Below are positions 61,727 to 64,000 of a DNA stretch of 64,000 nt, piece after piece. The first letter of the stretch is position 1. The number at the start of each line of letters is the position of its first letter. Position numbers and translations under genes: made by a program. The stretch comes from Leptospira wolbachii serovar Codice str. CDC (GTDB taxonomy: Bacteria > Spirochaetota > Leptospiria > Leptospirales > Leptospiraceae). The notes under the pieces were generated by a model. That model had not been told where the DNA came from and made no database searches. It saw only the letters and a program-made list of their open reading frames with translations. Location: NCBI RefSeq assembly GCF_000332515.2, contig NZ_AOGZ02000016.1, positions 62,001 through 126,000 on the forward strand. The letters run 5' to 3'.

Positions 61727-61962
61727 GACGTTTTTTCTTTATAGTACTAGAAAAGGCATAGCTAAGGTATGAGCAAAGGAGGTGGTCTAATTGGATAGTA
61801 GTTGTTACAACACAAGATTTTTGACTCGCGAGGTGGCTGGGCAATAACGCCTCTAGCTTTGTTGCAAAACCGACCAGACACAGTCTTTCCAAGTTCCGAA
61901 TGGGTGGTCTCCTTTGGGCTTTTAGCAGTCGCTTGGAAAGATTCCTTTTACTTATTTTCTAC
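61727..61962 (+). other. Structured intergenic region with a rightward promoter and strong Shine-Dalgarno
   Basis: On the plus strand TTGACG (61727) and TAGAAA (61750-61755) are spaced 17 bp. An almost perfect AAAGGAGG (61776-61783) is followed 8 bases later by TTG 61792, opening a frame of only 18 codons. Downstream, CTCCTTT at about 61910 could pair with the AAAGGAG, and CTTTCCAAG/CTTGGAAAG form a 9-bp stem around it. No known RNA family was recognised. The M61 gene's own promoter must also lie here on the other strand. Confidence 0.4.
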
Positions 61963-64000
61963 CTATAAATGGAATTTTAATAAAATTTCCGATAACTTTG
62001 AACTAATCCCTGTCATGCGGAGTGAGTTTGCAGACATTGTTTCCGATTGTTCAGATAAAATTTGCGAACCATTGGAAATGTTGATGGTCATGTTTGATAG
62101 TTCGAAGGTGGCTCTTTTTTGTTCTTCAGTGGATTGTTGGATGGATTCCACAAGGGAAGTGATTTCTTCAATTTCTACATAAATTTGGTCAGTTCTCGTT
62201 TTTTGGTCTTGGATGAGAGGAACAATGTCTTTCGCTTTTTCAAAGATAACAGAAACCTCCTTGATAATCTCTCGGAGTAAATCGATGAGTTTTGTAACTT
62301 GTGTTCCTCCATTTTGGATGGAATCTAAAGCCTCTTCCGAGAGTGTATTGATTTGCGATACCGATTCTGCTGCTTGGGAAGCCAGTTTGGAAATTTCTTC
62401 GGCCACAACGGCAAACCCGCGACCCGATTCTCCAGCTCGTGCGGCTTCAATTGCTGCGTTTAACGCAAGCAAGCTGGTCTTTTCTGAAATATTGGAAATA
62501 ACATCCGAAAATTCGGTGATGGCTAAAGACTTCTCTTGGATCTCTTCAATGGCTTTAGAAGTCAGTCCTGCCATATTCCTTCCTTCTTCCGCTTTTTGAT
62601 TGGCTCCTACCGCAATTTCTCCAAAGGATTCCACTTCTGTTGTGATTTTTTGAACAAGATTTTGGATGGCATGAAGTGAGGTATGAATGGATTTAGAATT
62701 GTTAACTGCCTGTTCTACATTGGCATTGATGGTTTCGGAAGATGCGTTGAGTTCTTCAACGGTGGCACTTGCTTCTTCGGAGGAAGCGGCTTGGCTTTGG
62801 GCCAAATCAGAAAGCTCAATGATTGTGTTCTCCATAAATCGAGAGGTATCTGTTAAGTCCGATCCAGAAGTTTGAGCTACACTTAGGATATGTCGAATGT
62901 TTGTTACCATGGCTACAACAGCTTCTACAAGGTGACCAATTTCATCTTTATTTTCGTCTACAATTTCTTTCGATAAATTGCCGTTAGCTGCATCCTTTGT
63001 AAATCCAATCAAAGATTGTAACCTTCTATCCACTAGATTCCGAAAGATCATCATATTGGCTAAAGTGGAAAAAAGAATACCAGTGATTCCAAGTCCTAAA
63101 GCGATCCAAAAAATAAATTGTATTTCGCTCGTGATTTTCCCTTGCGGATAAGAAACTCGAAGTGTCCAGGGTGCTGTGTTTTCAACCAGTTGGATGGGCA
63201 AACTCACATGGAAGTATTCGGAATCGGAATAAGTTTGTCTTTGTTTGGTAGACATGGCTAAATTAATATATTTGTCTTCCTCATCCTTCCATATCACATC
63301 CTTTTTGTCTGGATGAAGTCCGTTGAAAAGTACGTAACCATTACTGGCAACAAGGGTGATCTTTACAGTTCCCTCTAAAATTTTTAAGTTATGAAGATAG
63401 GTGCGGATGGTTTCTAAAGAAAGATCAGCCCCGGCAATTCCTATAAAGTTTTGATTCCGAATCACCGGATAAACCAGAGAAATCATAGTCACATCTTTCC
63501 CATCGACTTTATAATCAAAGGGTGGGATGAGTTCGACTTTTTTGTTTTTTTTGGGGAGTTGGTAAAAGTCAGACTCAGGAAGATCAAACCCAACCACGGG
63601 TTCTATAATAATTTTGCCATTTGATTTTACAGAATAAGGGATAAACCTGCCCGAATTATCATGGTACTTCGTATTGCGGTAGTTAGAGTCCTTTCCATCA
63701 AAAGCATTTGATTCAAATACTACGTAAGTGCCTAAGATAGATTCGTTAGAGGCAGTCATTACATTTAAAATTTGGAAAACTCGCTCTCGGTCGAGAAGGT
63801 TTGGTTCTTGTAGAATTTGTTTCAGTAGATAGGCTTCGCCCAGTGGGGCTGATAAATAGTCTCCCACATCGAGAGAAATTTTATCTGCAAGGACAGATAT
63901 ATTTTCTAGTGCGTCTTCTTTTGCATTTTTATATATGACATAAGAAATCAGTGTGAGGATTACTCCGAGTGAAAAAAGGGTAATAACTGCCGAACCAAAG
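61963..64000 (-). CDS. Methyl-accepting chemotaxis protein with Cache sensor domain (5' end outside the window)
   Basis: The reading frame is open to the right edge; the visible part is about 678 residues. It begins in the first membrane helix ([16 protein letters not shown]), then a periplasmic dCache-type domain ([58 protein letters not shown]), a second membrane helix ([20 protein letters not shown]), HAMP, and a signalling coiled coil with the tip [19 protein letters not shown] and [15 protein letters not shown]. It should report extracellular small molecules to CheA. An internal GTG at 63867 is not the true start because both membrane helices are needed. Confidence 0.93.
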   Translation of the reverse strand, partial: FGSAVITLFSLGVILTLISYVIYKNAKEDALENISVLADKISLDVGDYLSAPLGEAYLLKQILQEPNLLDRERVFQILNVMTASNESILGTYVVFESNAFDGKDSNYRNTKYHDNSGRFIPYSVKSNGKIIIEPVVGFDLPESDFYQLPKKNKKVELIPPFDYKVDGKDVTMISLVYPVIRNQNFIGIAGADLSLETIRTYLHNLKILEGTVKITLVASNGYVLFNGLHPDKKDVIWKDEEDKYINLAMSTKQRQTYSDSEYFHVSLPIQLVENTAPWTLRVSYPQGKITSEIQFIFWIALGLGITGILFSTLANMMIFRNLVDRRLQSLIGFTKDAANGNLSKEIVDENKDEIGHLVEAVVAMVTNIRHILSVAQTSGSDLTDTSRFMENTIIELSDLAQSQAASSEEASATVEELNASSETINANVEQAVNNSKSIHTSLHAIQNLVQKITTEVESFGEIAVGANQKAEEGRNMAGLTSKAIEEIQEKSLAITEFSDVISNISEKTSLLALNAAIEAARAGESGRGFAVVAEEISKLASQAAESVSQINTLSEEALDSIQNGGTQVTKLIDLLREIIKEVSVIFEKAKDIVPLIQDQKTRTDQIYVEIEEITSLVESIQQSTEEQKRATFELSNMTINISNGSQILSEQSETMSANSLRMTGISSKLSEILLKFHL

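Noticed and set aside
61770..61860. tRNA-like look of the sequence around GGTGGTCTAATTGGATAG
   Set aside because: No T-arm GGTTCRA motif, no matching acceptor stem and no plausible anticodon arm; kept only as an unassigned structured region.
61802..62182. 126-codon rightward frame over the end of the chemoreceptor gene
   Set aside because: Over half is the antisense of a conserved MCP; it starts at a TTG with in-frame stops just upstream and resembles nothing known.

Overview
The window looks like chromosomal DNA of a spirochaete of the genus Leptospira, most likely from the saprophytic L. biflexa-like clade. This rests on the moderate-to-low GC composition, the many short lipoproteins with loose spirochaetal lipoboxes (several followed by an N-x-FDP motif), frequent TTG starts, and the family mix (MCPs, Kelch lipoproteins, alginate-export-type porin, BtrH-like protein). 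No 16S or other species marker is present, so the species call is inference. No rRNA, tRNA, CRISPR array, complete insertion sequence or prophage was recognised.

Layout. 1-5140: end of asd, a large coiled-coil protein of unknown function, pyruvate kinase, and an Omp85-like outer-membrane gene broken at a G8 run. 5281-14820: pirin (divergent, with a palindrome on its promoter), then a tight co-directional run of an MCP-like membrane protein, a secreted caspase-like protein, three overlapping Kelch-type lipoproteins and an unknown protein. 14831-22056 (minus): MazG-like protein plus a surface-glycan cluster (SGNH protein, MBOAT acyltransferase, two GT-C-like membrane proteins, a GT4 glycosyltransferase, a small membrane protein). 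22120-29713: queA, an outer-membrane-type gene split by a 58-bp palindromic insertion, a FlgO-like lipoprotein, aconitase, a J-domain protein, a methyltransferase, pnuC. 29835-33100: ArsR-SRPBCC-DoxX operon with twin operators, an isolated AT-rich lipoprotein gene, a repeat element and a decayed cutA. 33112-36504: YqjD/YqjE-like envelope cluster with a response regulator, DUF4279 protein, a STAS-like protein, epmA. 36515-40620: small secreted proteins and lipoproteins, a ZIP transporter, a BtrH-like protein. 40802-43709: alginate-export-type porin and an RHH/PIN toxin-antitoxin pair. 43934-49334: MDR dehydrogenase, an SDR-DUF1295-Cfa lipid cluster, a DEAD-box helicase. 49394-58938: hybrid histidine kinase, lipoprotein MsrB, nucleotidyltransferase, KamA/EpmB-like radical SAM enzyme divergent from efp, mtnB, two SDRs, and a large protein that appears to be a distant paralogue of the one at the left end. 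58941-64000: CorA, an M61 peptidase and a Cache-type MCP running off the edge.

How the genes work together. The EF-P lysine modification set (efp, a KamA/EpmB-like enzyme and, elsewhere, epmA) lies within one window. The glycan cluster has the parts to build and O-acylate a surface polymer. The chemoreceptor-caspase-Kelch run is the best candidate here for an undescribed cell-envelope system. Three promoters (pirin, arsR, toxin-antitoxin) have a palindrome over the core promoter and a start codon within about 15 nt of the -10 box, suggesting leaderless or nearly leaderless, self-repressed genes. Three copies of a roughly 100-bp structured repeat all lie between converging genes. All family assignments were made by eye from motifs and have not been checked against a database.
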